Below are positions 53,801 to 63,432 of a stretch of 64,000 nucleotides of DNA, one piece after another; the first letter of the stretch is position 1; each line of letters starts with the position of its first letter. The position numbers were made by a program, and so were the translations under genes. The DNA comes from Allolobophora icterica (lineage: Eukaryota; Annelida; Clitellata; Crassiclitellata; Lumbricidae): contig OY744604.1 in NCBI GenBank assembly GCA_963556255.1, forward strand, positions 26,297,099 through 26,361,098, given 5' to 3'. The notes beneath the pieces were generated by a model. It had not been told where the DNA came from. It worked only from the letters and a program-made list of their open reading frames with translations, and did not search any database.

Positions 53801-54921
53801 CATTCACTATGGTTTATGGAACTCTTCCTCGGGGTCCACTTAGTGTGTTGAAGGAATCGTGGGCTGGCGAACGAAAAGTACCTCTTAACTTAGGTAAATC
53901 ACCCGAAGAGTATCTCCAATCACTGAAGGAAAACCTCGAATTCGCGAAAGTTTATGCAGATTACTATAGTGATATAGAAACAAAGCGGTATGCAGATTAT
54001 TATAACTTGCGTAGTACTGACAGAAAATACGAAGTTGGAGATAAAGTAGCAGTATTAGCACCAGATTTTGGTAGTTCTAAATTTTATAGTCGATGGCAAG
54101 GACCTGCTACCGTAGTCAAGGTTAAATCCCCATATTCTTATATAGTAGAAATAGAGGGAAAACAAAGACATTTACACGCAAATAAGATCAAGCGATACCA
54201 TGAACGACTCGAACAAGCGATGATCAATAGCTGTTCAGTAATTGTTGATCAAGATGAAGAATTTGGTATAGTAGGGTCAGGTTGTATTGAACCTGATCCA
54301 GGTAAGATCGCTACGATCAATGATATCCATCCTCCAACAACAAAGAAAGAAGTTAGAAAGGTTATGGGTTTTTTCAGTTACTTTCGAAATTTTATACCTG
54401 CTTTAGCTGAAAAAGCACGGATAATAACTGATTTGACACGAGATAACATACCTACGAAGGTGCCTTGGGAGCAAAAGCATCAAGAAGCACTAGATAAGTT
54501 AAAGGATGATCTCAGTAAAGCTACACAGTTGCATACCATTGATTTCACTAAGGAATTTGGTTTAAGTGTTGACGCAAGTGCCACCGCGGTCGGGTGTTGC
54601 TTGTTTCAGTGGACCGAAGAAGGTCAAGAAAAACCAATTGCTTTTGCTAGTCTTAAACTTACAGATACACAGATGCATTGGTCTACAATTGAGAGAGAGG
54701 CTTTCGCAGTAATTTGGGCACTTAAACGATTCAAGTCATGGATATTTTTATCAAAGATAATCATTTATTCAGATCATAATCCTTTGTCTTATCTCACAGA
54801 TGCAAGCCCTAAGAGTGCGAAACTGACTCGTTGGGCGTTAGCATTGCAAGAGTTTAACGTGGACTTTCGATATCGTCCTGGACGTCAAAACACGGTGGCT
54901 GATTTCCTCTCTCGGTTGTGA
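50863..54921 (+). CDS. Gag-Pol polyprotein, order Gag-PR-INT-(RT remnant)-RNase H
   Basis: 1,352 codons from an ATG after a 524-bp leader. Residues ~68-195 are an E/K/R-rich coiled coil; ~196-400 retroviral-type Gag core; CCHC knuckle CFLCHQKGHMAREC at ~440; protease DSGA at ~541; H2C2 zinc finger ~762-805; integrase catalytic D835, D900, E936 (35 residues between the last two); GPY/F-type end RWQGPATVVK. Then, without any palm or YxDD motif, the RT thumb (IATINDIHPPTTKKEVRKVM, ~1147) and RNase H (D1237, E1277/1279, D1304) to the stop. Ty3/Gypsy elements normally have RT-RNase H before integrase; the Gmr1-like group of deuterostomes has integrase first. Junction of the apparent in-frame deletion is near 54255-54300. 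Nothing is reconstructed here. Confidence 0.92.
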   Translation: MEALTTEMQANIRKMSSERLRVYLMKAGRDEDDVMSWDRNQLMEEWAMEIGKEEEEFKGSPISPTGVDYELQKRRLEFEIRKYEERKEKEEREREERKEKEEREEKRREEEKKEQREKEEREREERREKEEREREERKEKEEREREERKEKEEREEKRREEEKKERKEKEEREKKERKEKEERERKEKQEERNVRDSLASRTKRYSDALKNILWKFPSDPIEIPGFFDHLDGLFNVYEVDEDVRAKLLLAILSERAKALTMRLTEAQLHDYKFLKEFLLREFKISPSNLRARFWSLHKASDESFTIYSSKLRVALMYYLKSRKITDEFDKLVSLLVADRLKESLSKACLDYILAQEKEEWLSCEDIANAADIYVASHDGGNDLVCRSHPTPKYNNWMRGQPHVQVNNQTAQPKSPKPEIRGEAKIGARVSQEEAKVKGLCFLCHQKGHMARECQTKPSSKKVSTCIFGNPTEEVIDSCVEKVNVLHEIPEQVKQGNLLDNSKPIGLETAVRVYENSIDGLHERSYINVQIEDLPSQPALSDSGAEICCIDKKLIESLNLPVIKRINIIGFQGEGCKADVVYLQMKLANSMEGTTNIAPSLCVMFAVVPELNERVILTPHVVNLLRDSSQYVVMVAGVDRCVQINKGAEEDNLEVNIEKSNSNESLPSEVNEYSQEQLVDDSDNFLDVESTEFKSDEGVANNDTLLREQQNCHNLISCWQQARQNKNNFFIDNNLLYHKGEIMGHKVNQLCLPEDRIEVVLRVAHDAPCAGHMAFKATRARIKLNFWFPRMDERIREYCASCQICQLRTPVKVADRVPITPIPRADELCFNHLNMDCIGPMVVTGESNKSKPQYNYALVLVDKFSRWPMAYPLRSLNAKGVCEALLQVFTTFSIPRIISSDCGTNFTSRLTKEFLRRMGCSPRFNTPGHPEAAGLVERCNQSLKTMIFKLAQSDPRGWHQLLPFVLWSLREKPSGTTHISPFTMVYGTLPRGPLSVLKESWAGERKVPLNLGKSPEEYLQSLKENLEFAKVYADYYSDIETKRYADYYNLRSTDRKYEVGDKVAVLAPDFGSSKFYSRWQGPATVVKVKSPYSYIVEIEGKQRHLHANKIKRYHERLEQAMINSCSVIVDQDEEFGIVGSGCIEPDPGKIATINDIHPPTTKKEVRKVMGFFSYFRNFIPALAEKARIITDLTRDNIPTKVPWEQKHQEALDKLKDDLSKATQLHTIDFTKEFGLSVDASATAVGCCLFQWTEEGQEKPIAFASLKLTDTQMHWSTIEREAFAVIWALKRFKSWIFLSKIIIYSDHNPLSYLTDASPKSAKLTRWALALQEFNVDFRYRPGRQNTVADFLSRL

Positions 54922-55102
54922 CTCGGATGGTGAAGGGGGGGAATGGCCCGACACACAAGGATCGAGCCCGCAAATTGTATAAATAAATTGACTAACTGGT
55001 GTGTTTTGTTTTGTTTGTATATGCTGTGTCGAGATGGAGTCTGGAGGCCCGGCTTGATCGTGATGACCCGTTCGGGATGGTGCTGAAGACGTGTCATCAT
55101 CT

Positions 55103-55116
55103 GAGGGCGGAGGGAA
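55103..55116 (+). other. Polypurine tract
   Basis: GAGGGCGGAGGGAA directly abuts the 3' LTR, as expected for plus-strand priming. Confidence 0.75.
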
Positions 55117-55548
55117 TGTCGTGGTCTACGCGGGTGCATGCATCAAGGGAAGAAAACCGACGCGTCAACAAGCTTGTTTACAACGCACGGAAAATTCTGC
55201 AGCAAGCTGTCAACATTAATTCGGTGCATGCAACAAGGATATACGTGTTCAGTAGGACTTTCCAGGGAAAAGTACAGTGACGTCACAGAACGTTCTGGAA
55301 TCCGGGAGAACTCTATATAAGATAGACCTGCTGTACATTAAGGGCCTTTTGACGAAGATTTGTAAACGTTGAAACATTGATCGTATGACGTTCAATCGAG
55401 ACCAGCCAACCTGTGTGCTGTCTACGATTGTGATATTTGATAGACGAGTTGACTTACTTTACACTTAATCGACTTTATTTTTAATTAAAGATCTTTTAAT
55501 AGTTCCTTCGTTGGTTCGTCGTTGCGATCGAAGGAGTCGACCGCGACA
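55117..55548 (+). repeat. 3' LTR (432 bp)
   Basis: Same length and, as far as I can read, the same sequence as the 5' LTR. Confidence 0.95.
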
Positions 55549-55553
55549 CCTGA

Positions 55554-57095
55554 GAACATGATATAAACAGATCTGAAGCATTAGTGTCGCAAGTGACATA
55601 AAAATCAAGTTCCCAAACGCAGTGTCAAATGACCGGCGGTTCTGTGGAATGTGTGAGGTTATGGTTTCACCTCGATGTTCACGACTAGAGAAATGCCAAG
55701 GAACCTGACGAACATGCGCATGCTTCTATATCGTTAACATTTAAAGGTTCTTAAATAGTGTCGAGTTTACGTACAAGCCAACCAAGGCATGGATCAGGGC
55801 TCCCCGATACCAGAGGCCCCCTTCAAAAACTGTGCGTTGACTGTCCTGTGACACTACAATTGCCAAGGATACTTTACCAAGACGATATTTTCAGCACGTC
55901 CAAAAATCTGCCAAGTCCCAAGACTCCCAACAATAAACCGGATAAAGCCTGTTTATCCATTCAAGGCTTTACAAATTGCACTAATAAGCGCAGTAAGCAC
56001 AGATTGTAACCGGTAAGGATATCGCTATTAACTTATTTATGTAGCACTCTAGTAAACAAGCAGAGGACACGCGTATAGCCGCAAGTACAAGAACTCAGTG
56101 ACTTGAACGATTACGAAATAATGACTATCAATGGTGAGCAGATGCATCAAAAAGGCAGAGAATCCTCTGCAGTCAGTGAAAACCAGAATCAGATTGCGTG
56201 CCTCTAAGTACATGTATGACACTGTTGATCGCCAGCTACTACAGTTTTCCGGGTCTTCCGCGTTCATGGGGCAAATGCTGTCGTGAACTAAACATGAGCC
56301 ATAGCTATCAACGCATTGAACACGAGAAAACTTGCCTGAGTCGGCCTAGACAATGTTGCAACTGTTTAGACCTTAAACAAATCTTCAACGCACAAATTGC
56401 TTCTAAGATCAAAAAAGCAAACTCTTGGTAGGCGTGTTTTCTATATGTAAAGCATCTAGAGCTCTGTTTTGCACAGTATGCTTAGCGTATGGCAAGACTG
56501 ACGATATGAACTCATCCACAGAAGGAATGAATTCTTGGAAACATGTGCATCAAAGAATAGAGGGCAAGAAAACAGTAAATAGTACGCGAAGTGTGTGGAA
56601 GTTCATATCATGTCTGTAAATGAAGCAGATATTGATTGCTTGTTATTCTCTAATCAGAAAAAAAATTAGGGACCAGAAAGTTAAAGAAAAGAGACAAGTG
56701 CTGGAGAGAGTATTTGAAATTTTTTAAATGATTTGAAAACGGGGTCTAAGGTCAAGAAATGATGATGCCTATGCGTTAAACAACGTTATAATCGATCAAG
56801 GCAATTTCTTGGAAATGTTATTACTCTTGTCAAAATTTGACGACTGCGTTTTGTCAAACGACAAGGCATCACTTACAAAACAATACAACTTATATTTATA
56901 ACGCGCCTTAATAAAACAGAGTCTTACTCAAAGGACGCGTTACAATGCAGCAGTTAATTATAATACTTAGAGAATAAATGAGTTTTGAGTTTTATTTATT
57001 GAAGTGGATCTTCGAACTGATTCTGGCAGAGAGTTCCAATCAGCTGGACCAGCCATTTCAAACATTCTGTTTCCAAATTGAAGATTTGATCTTTT
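55554..57095. other. Intergenic, start of the duplicated ABCA upstream module
   Basis: No gene. At 56323-56430 the sequence (CTTGCCTGAG, CAATGTTGCAACTGTTTAGA, CAAATCTTCAACGCACAAAT) matches 5286-5400 upstream of copy 1. From about 56440 to 59800 copy 2 carries inserted repeats absent from copy 1. Confidence 0.55.
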
Positions 57096-57099
57096 GACT

Positions 57100-57725
57100 A
57101 TCAAGTCTCCTTTTGACGCTGAACGTAATCCTCGCCTTGGACCACCCTTGGTTCAAGGGCAGCACATGGTGTAACTAGATATGACAAGCACGGTGGAGCT
57201 GAACCTAACATATTCTTGAACATCAGGAGACAGATTTTAAAGGATATACGAACCATGGGCGTCCGCATGAATTTTTTTAGGGGGCGCAAATTTTTTTAGG
57301 AGGGGCAGAAACATCTTGGGTTGGGGGGCAAAATTACGCATTTGCATAGAAAAAATTTGAATAGAAAAAATAAATGATGATCAAGGACTTTACCTGAATA
57401 ATTAAGTGTTTCTTCGCATTGTAAATCGTGGGACTGTTGTAATAATCATAATAATCAAAAGATTTTATTTTTATAAAATATTTACAAAATTCAGGGGGTG
57501 CAAATGCGCCCCCTTGCGCCCCCCTCCGGACGCACATGATATGAGCCTGGATAGGTAACCAATGAAATTGTCGTAGAGAAAGAGTGATGTGGTCTCTATG
57601 GCCGAGGTTTTCAACTAGACGAGCCGCGGTGCGGATAACAGAGGTAAGTGGTGCAAGGGTAGTTTTTGGTAGCCCAGAAAGTACCGAATTACAATAGTCG
57701 ATCCTGGACATGACAAGCGAATGGA
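57100..57725 (-). pseudogene. LINE C-terminal relic, interrupted by a small insertion
   Basis: The minus frame 57711-57545 reads SRIDYCNSVLSGLPKTTLAP and SLRQFHWLPIQAHI. The continuation (VRISFKICLLMFKNMLGSAP) is at 57255-57150. Between them, about 57255-57538, is an inserted sequence beginning ATGGGCGTCCGCATG and ending CCGGACGCACAT, likely a MITE; its target duplication is unclear. Confidence 0.75.
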
Positions 57726-57929
57726 CCAGGACACGAAGGCAGTGTTCATTAGGGCATAGTGATCAGAAAGGATTATGTTTGGCATATCTTAATTTGTTGC
57801 TCCTGTGCATAGGATAGTGTCTGGTATAGAAATTATGTTTCTGGTATGCTGCTTAACTTTGCCGCCATGGCTCTGAAGTTGTTCCAATATACCACATTAT
57901 GCTACTATTAAGCTATAGTCCAGGCAATT

Positions 57930-59280
57930 TACAGATTGACCTGGAAAAAATTGCTTCAGAAGCTTTTTAAACGGTTTTCTGCTCAGAAACCGTTGCTGAA
58001 TAGCATATCCAAAATCGGACAAAATCGGTCAAGGGGTACACCCCCCAAAATGAATTTCAAAATGGCGGATTGGAGTTTCCTAAGAAATACCAATGATAAC
58101 ACCGCAACGGATAAAAACCAATTAAAACGGATTTGCATTTAGACATAGGCAAGAGTGCTTCAGAAGCTTTTTAAACGGTTTCCTGCTCAGAAACTATTGC
58201 TCAATAACATATCCAAAATCGGACAAAATCGGTCCAGGGGAACACCCCCAAAAATTAGTTTAAATATGGTGGATTTGGGGTTTCCTCAGAAATACCAGTA
58301 ATAATAGGGGCCTAACAATAATTTGCAGTTAGACATATGCAAAAGTGCCTCAGAAGCTTTTTAAACGGTTTCCTGCTCAGAGACAATGGCTGAATGTCAT
58401 ATCCAAAATCGGACAAAATCGGACCACGGGAACACTCCCAAAAATGAATTTCAAAATGGCGGATTGGCGGTTTTCTAAGAAATGCCAATAATAATACCAA
58501 TAATATGCAGTTAGACCTGGGCGTAAGTACTTCGGAAGCTTTTTAAACGGTTTCCTGCGCAGAGACCATTGCTGAATGACATATCCAAAATCGGACAAAA
58601 TCGGACCACGGGAACACTCCCAAAAATGAATTCCAAAATGGCGGATTGGCGGTTTTCTAAGAAATACCAATAATAATACCAATAATTTGCAGTTACACCT
58701 GGGCGAAAGTGCTTCAAAAGCTTTTTAAACGGTTTCCTGCTAAGAGACCATAGCTGAATGACATAACCAAAATTGGACAAAATCGGACCACGGGAACACC
58801 CCCAAAAATTAGTTTAAAAATGGTGAATTTGAGGTTTCCTTAGAAATGCCAGTAAAAATAGGGGCCTACCAATAATTTGCAGTTATACATAATTATGCAA
58901 AAGTGCTTCAGAAGATTTTTGACCGGTTTCCTGCTCAAAGACCATTGCTGAATGACATAGCCAAAACTGGACAAAATCGGACCACGGGAACACCCCCAAA
59001 AATTAGTTTAAAAATGGTGGATTTGAGGTTTCCTTAGAAATGCCAGTTATAATAGGGGCCTACCAATAATTTGCAGTTATACATAATTATGCAAAAGTGC
59101 TTCAGAAGATTTTTGAACGGTTTCCTGCTCAAAGACCATAGCTGAATGACATATCCAAAATTGGACAAAATCGGACCACGGAAACACCCCCAAAAATGAA
59201 TTTCAAAATGGCGGATTGGAGTTTTATAAGAAATACCAAAAATAAGAGGGGTATACCAATAATTTGCAGTTAGACATGGG
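57930..59280 (+). repeat. ~190-bp satellite array, 7 units
   Basis: Anchor AGCTTTTTAAACGG or its variant recurs at 57961, 58165, 58355, 58537, 58719, 58913 and 59107 (spacings 204, 190, 182, 182, 194, 194). Each unit has AAAATCGGACCACGGGAACA and a CAAAATGGCGGATTGG-like block, both echoing the Academ-like terminal repeat. Minus-strand frames here are repeat translation. Confidence 0.92.
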
Positions 59281-59283
59281 CAA

Positions 59284-59355
59284 ACTCACCAACCAAACTC
59301 ATCAAACTCACCAAACTCACCAACCAAACTCACCAAATCCATCAACCAAACTCAA
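59284..59355 (+). repeat. CCAAACTCA short tandem repeat
   Basis: About eight imperfect copies of a 9-13-bp unit (CAAACTCACCAAC) directly after the satellite. Confidence 0.85.
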
Positions 59356-59836
59356 CATTGTTGACTTTCGTGCACACTAGAAACAACCCAAAATAGGAGG
59401 CACTCTTTTAACGCCTTTTTCAGTAAGGTATTTGCCATGGTTTTCACCTGCGAAAGTAGAGGAAACTTCAATTGCTCGGCGGCAAAGTTAGATGCAATAA
59501 ATTTGATGCAATTTTTCTTCCATACTTATATTTAAGGACTGGAGCAACCTTTCTGGTTGTGCCAAAGTTCAATTTAAACCAAAACCCATTTCTTGCTATG
59601 CCCTAGTGTTCATGCGTTTACTTTGATTTTATCTAATCTTGTATAGGTCCGTAAAAAGCCAAGAAGGCAGTTTGAAAAGACACGGAAACGGCCTAAGGAG
59701 GAAATGAGTCCAGGAAAAGATGAGTTTTTAGTTTAGTTCTGAAGATCAGAAGAAACTTTGCCCATCGTACTTCTGCAGGAAGATGGTTCCAGAGTTTACA
59801 CACGAAAGAATATAATTTAGCCCTTTTAGCCAATAC

Positions 59837-59916
59837 TGACGTCAGCTATTCTGATACGTCATTGAATTTGTCGACTACATGTTATGAACATATCTTAATT
59901 AAAAAAGATGACGTCA
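59837..59916. promoter_or_regulatory. Pair of TGACGTCA (CRE/ATF-like) sites, ABCA copy 2
   Basis: Exact octamers at 59837-59844 and 59909-59916, 72 bp apart, in the region homologous to 5590-5980. Retained in both paralogues although the sequence between has diverged. Confidence 0.5.
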
Positions 59917-60179
59917 TAAACAACATAAGAGCATTAATATTAAGTTTCAAGGTGCAGTTTTAAGCGCTTGCAGATAACTTGAAAGGATTTGATTTGGCTG
60001 CTGATAAATTAGTGTGGGATCTCACATTTAATTCGCTAAGATTTGATGTAGCAATACTTTAAACAAGTCGTTACATAGTTTCAACGTTTTCGTGTGAAAT
60101 GACACGAATATCTATTATGCAAATACTCTTTTAAACTCTGAATAGATTGTGGATTCTCTGAGAAAGTTATTTTACAGCA

Positions 60180-60220
60180 ATGGCCGAAGAAAGTGAAACT
60201 ACACAGACACATGGAAGACA
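60180..60220 (+). CDS. ABCA copy 2, exon 1 (start codon)
   Basis: ATG in GCAATGG context, 13 codons (MAEESETTQTHGR), then CA|GTATGC donor in phase 2, matching the next exon. Counterpart of 5982-6043, seven codons shorter. Support is conservation and phase. Confidence 0.5.
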
Positions 60221-61636
60221 GTATGCTATATCACATTAACTTTATTAACCTATTAACTTTGTGAGGGTTCATTCTTATTATGCATCAAATCCCTCAACCC
60301 GTTCACTCTTTTAAACTTGGGATTTAATCTTCGGCCCAATCCTTTCTTGTGCCGATTCTTGCCTTTAACCTCCCAACAAATATCCACGACATCATTCACA
60401 TCTTGCGCCAGTGGATCATAGACGGAGAGACAGTGAGAGACAGACACAGATTGATAGGCTGATAGCTAGGTGGAGTTATACTGAGAGGTAGTAACACGTA
60501 GGGAAAAGGCAGCAGAGTGACGGACAGACAGTCAGCTAGAGGCAAAACGACATAGGCATATCAATGAATCAATATATCGATGAATCAGTCAATGATTCAA
60601 ACTGCGAATCAATAACTCAGTCGACCAATCGATCCATTAACTTTGAGTGGGAAGCGAACCCGTTGTGCTTATGTATAGCTTTCCTAAAAGTCAACGGTCT
60701 TCTCGGGTGAGAAGAGGCAAAAGCAGTCTCCACAAAGCTGAAATGGTCACCGAGTACAAAGGGCATTCGACATTTCGTAGCACTCCATTGCATTATAATA
60801 ATTATAACAGCACATATCACGTCCTGTGTTCCAATCTCAGCGCAGCCAGTCTTTAATGAGAAGAGACTTGAATTGTAATTGTAATTACGACAATTTATCA
60901 ATTTATATAGCATCGTTGTGTGTCCTGTTTACGGGGATCGATAATCGCCTTTAACAACTAGGGCGTATAGAACAATGCATTGTCTACTAGAAGCTGGCTT
61001 ATTGTGGAATGTCGGTTGCGATAGGACTGTAAACTAGCAACAGACGTGTTCATGTCGCTGATGGACCAGATCATAGAGCATACTGTTGCCAAAGGGACTC
61101 GCAGGCGCATGCAATTAATTGGAAGTTTTGTGTGGTCTTGAATTTGACGATAATGCTTTGAATTGGAGACGGCTAAGCTCCGGAGAGGGTATGACTAGGA
61201 CAAGATGATGATGACGACGACAACGATGATTATTATGAGAAGAAGAATATGAACAAAAGGAAGAAGAAAAAATGAACAAAAATAGGAGAGAAAGAAGAAG
61301 AGGAAGAACAGAAGTAGGAAAATAAGATGATGACGAATTGTTGCCATTTTGTTTCTCTCTCCCCATGTAAAACATTCTTAAACAGAAAACCTCACTTCCA
61401 TTACCATTGTTGCAAACCGCGTTGCCTTATATCACCTCACATGATAAAGTTTGAGTAACTGATCTCGTAATGTAAGTATCGCAATGGGATAATGCTTGAA
61501 AGCGGTGTCATTGATGATGATGCTGGGGCTTGAATCAGATGATGTGATGCGATAATTTTTCTTGATGTCGTGTGTCAAGTAATAATAAAAAAATAAAATA
61601 ATAATAACAACAATACTTCTTTTAATTAATATTTAA

Positions 61637-61666
61637 GTCCCCGAGGGATCATATGTACCTTGGGGC

Positions 61667-61745
<79 letters not shown>

Positions 61746-61773
61746 TAATAATAATAATAATAATAATAATAAT

Positions 61774-61832
<59 letters not shown>

Positions 61833-61838
61833 TAATAC
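61637..61838 (+). repeat. (AAT)n array with CCTTGGGG-type flank
   Basis: AAT array 61669-61838, preceded by the inverted form of the segment seen beside the ATT arrays at 30125 and 30704 (GGGATCATATGTACCTTGGGG). The block CCCCAAAGCAYAGATACGTG that follows recurs at 63080. Confidence 0.9.
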
Positions 61839-61884
61839 CCCAAAGCATAGATACGTGCGAAGTCAAAGCAAAATTGAGTGGAAT

Positions 61885-62562
61885 AATAATAATAATAATC
61901 TTCTTTATTGATTCAAACTGAGAAACGCAGGAAGGGGCCATCCATATATTACGTACGCAAAAATCCGGGAAAATTGACCCCCCTCCCTCTCCTGTTCGCA
62001 AGCGTACTTTCTTCCAACCCCCCCGGGTACGTACTCTTGACGCACACCCCCCCCCCCCACCCCCCCCCCCGAAGACCAGCTGTAGAAAGTGTCTCGGCAG
62101 CGTACTGTCTGCACTTTAGGCCAGATTAAAGGATGAGTGAGGGCCAATATAGACAAATTACAGCACAGAATATATATAGCACAGCACAGAATAACTGCAC
62201 ATGGCTTTTATACAATGTAATAAAATGCCATCGGACGACTATAGGACAATACAGAGTTATAAATAGGCTAATGTGGACGTCATAATTAGAAGTTTATTTT
62301 GCGTACGTACACATTTTGTCCCCCCCTCCCCCCCGTTCGCACCCGTACGCAAAATCGAGAATTTCCGACCCCCTCCCCCCTAAGTGCGTACGTAATATGT
62401 GGATGGCCCCTAAGATTACATTGAAACATGACGGTACAATCAAGATCTTAATTAAACACACGGTTTAGCAGCCATGCAGCACCCTTAGAGGGTGGTTACG
62501 GTTATCGAACCGCTATCCTAATGCTTTCGTGGCCATGAGTGTTACCATTACTCTATCCCCCC
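61885..62562 (-). repeat. tRNA-derived SINE, split by a MITE
   Basis: The minus strand from 62562 has a box A-like TAGAGTAATGGTAACAC and a box B-like GGTTCGATAACC with tRNA spacing. The body continues to about 62412, resumes below 61933 after the MITE, and ends in AAGATTATTATTATTATT. Confidence 0.5.
61934..62411. mobile_element. MITE with GGGGCCATCCATATATTACG ends
   Basis: About 478 bp; inverted ends GGGGCCATCCATATATTACG and the complement of GGGGCCATCCACATATTACG. C-rich runs are just inside. Inserted in the SINE. Target duplication not resolved. Confidence 0.7.
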
Positions 62563-62602
62563 CTTCCTAAGTGCTAAATAATGATGGTGAATTGTGTTAC
62601 AG

Positions 62603-62913
62603 GAACTGGAGACAGTTCGGGTTGCTGCTCTGGAAGAACTGGTTGCTTCAGAAGAAGAAGGTCATCCTGACAATCTTAATCGTTCTATTCCCAATCGCCA
62701 CGTTTGCATATCTCGTTGTAATGCGACACTTACATGCACCCCCATTCATCTCAGAGGCAACGATATACGACAAATTCTCCGTTACCACTGACTTGTCCCA
62801 TAACAAGAGATTTTCGCCTGAAAATTCAGTCCTCGCCTACTTCCCCAACATGGACCTCGTGGCGAGGATTATGAATAGAGCCTCGACGCTCATGGGCGTC
62901 AAGATTCTAACAG
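62603..62913 (+). CDS. ABCA copy 2, exon 2 (TM1 and start of extracellular domain 1)
   Basis: 311 bp, same length, phases and splice context as 7974-8284. Reads NWRQFGLLLWKNWLLQKKK, TM1 (VILTILIVLFPIATFAYLVV), and ends VARIMNRASTLMGVKILT. Roughly 60% identical to copy 1 by eye, so an older duplicate. The rest of the gene lies beyond the right edge. Confidence 0.9.
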
Positions 62914-63432
62914 GTACATTGTGTTCGTGTTACGCATAATAACAGTTGGCTCTTACGGATTGTTTGACTAAGCGCAACAAGCGACAGTATTCGCCTTTTG
63001 TGTTTAGTTTTAAAATATCGGAGATTAGCAGTACATTCGGTTCATTGCATAAGATTTGATCTACTATAATAACAGTAGAAACCCCAAAGCACAGATACGT
63101 GCGAAGTCAAAGCAAAATTTAGTGGAATCCAGTGGAGTGCAATATGGTTCAGTATGGTATCGAATGACATTGTATGGTGTAGTATTGCATAACAAGGTAT
63201 GACAGGGCAATACTCATGGTACGATATGGCAAAAGCATGATACGACTTTTTTTCTAAAACGTAATTCCAAATAGCCAATAATTATTCTGCTGCAAGGTCT
63301 TATCAAAATGCTACCTAACTGTTAAACAGTCTGGCTGCAAGGCCACAGTGATTGTTGATACTTAATGTTTATGAACTGAATTAGTGTCTTTTATGACCAG
63401 CCATTGTGTTAGAAGCCTGTGTGGTACGCGAT
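62914..63432 (+). other. ABCA copy 2, intron 2 (left part)
   Basis: Homologous to copy 1 intron 2 up to about 63430 (for example 63330-63425 with 8970-9082), where copy 1 is followed 50 bp later by the Academ-like element and copy 2 changes to other sequence. Confidence 0.6.

Larger units (their letters stand above)
49902..55553 (+). mobile_element. LTR retrotransposon, Ty3/Gypsy lineage with integrase-first order (Gmr1-like), RT palm deleted
   Basis: 5,642-bp element (49907-55548) with two 432-bp LTRs that I find identical by eye, TG...CA ends, and an exact 5-bp target duplication CCTGA (49902-49906 and 55549-55553). PBS-like TGG start at 50343 and a purine tract at 55103-55116 before the 3' LTR. 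One long gag-pol frame. Identical LTRs mean recent insertion. The catalytic core of reverse transcriptase is missing, so it must have been copied by another element's enzyme, or lost the core after insertion. Confidence 0.93.
60221..62602 (+). other. ABCA copy 2, intron 1
   Basis: Homologous blocks to copy 1 intron 1 (60345-60420 with 6200-6270; 61053-61195 with 7497-7640; 62580-62602 with 7950-7973). It carries an AAT array, a SINE and a MITE not found in copy 1. Confidence 0.6.

Noticed and set aside
57930..59280. Regularly spaced repeats resembling a CRISPR array
   Set aside because: Unit is ~190 bp and repeated throughout, with no distinct spacers; the genome is eukaryotic. It is a satellite.
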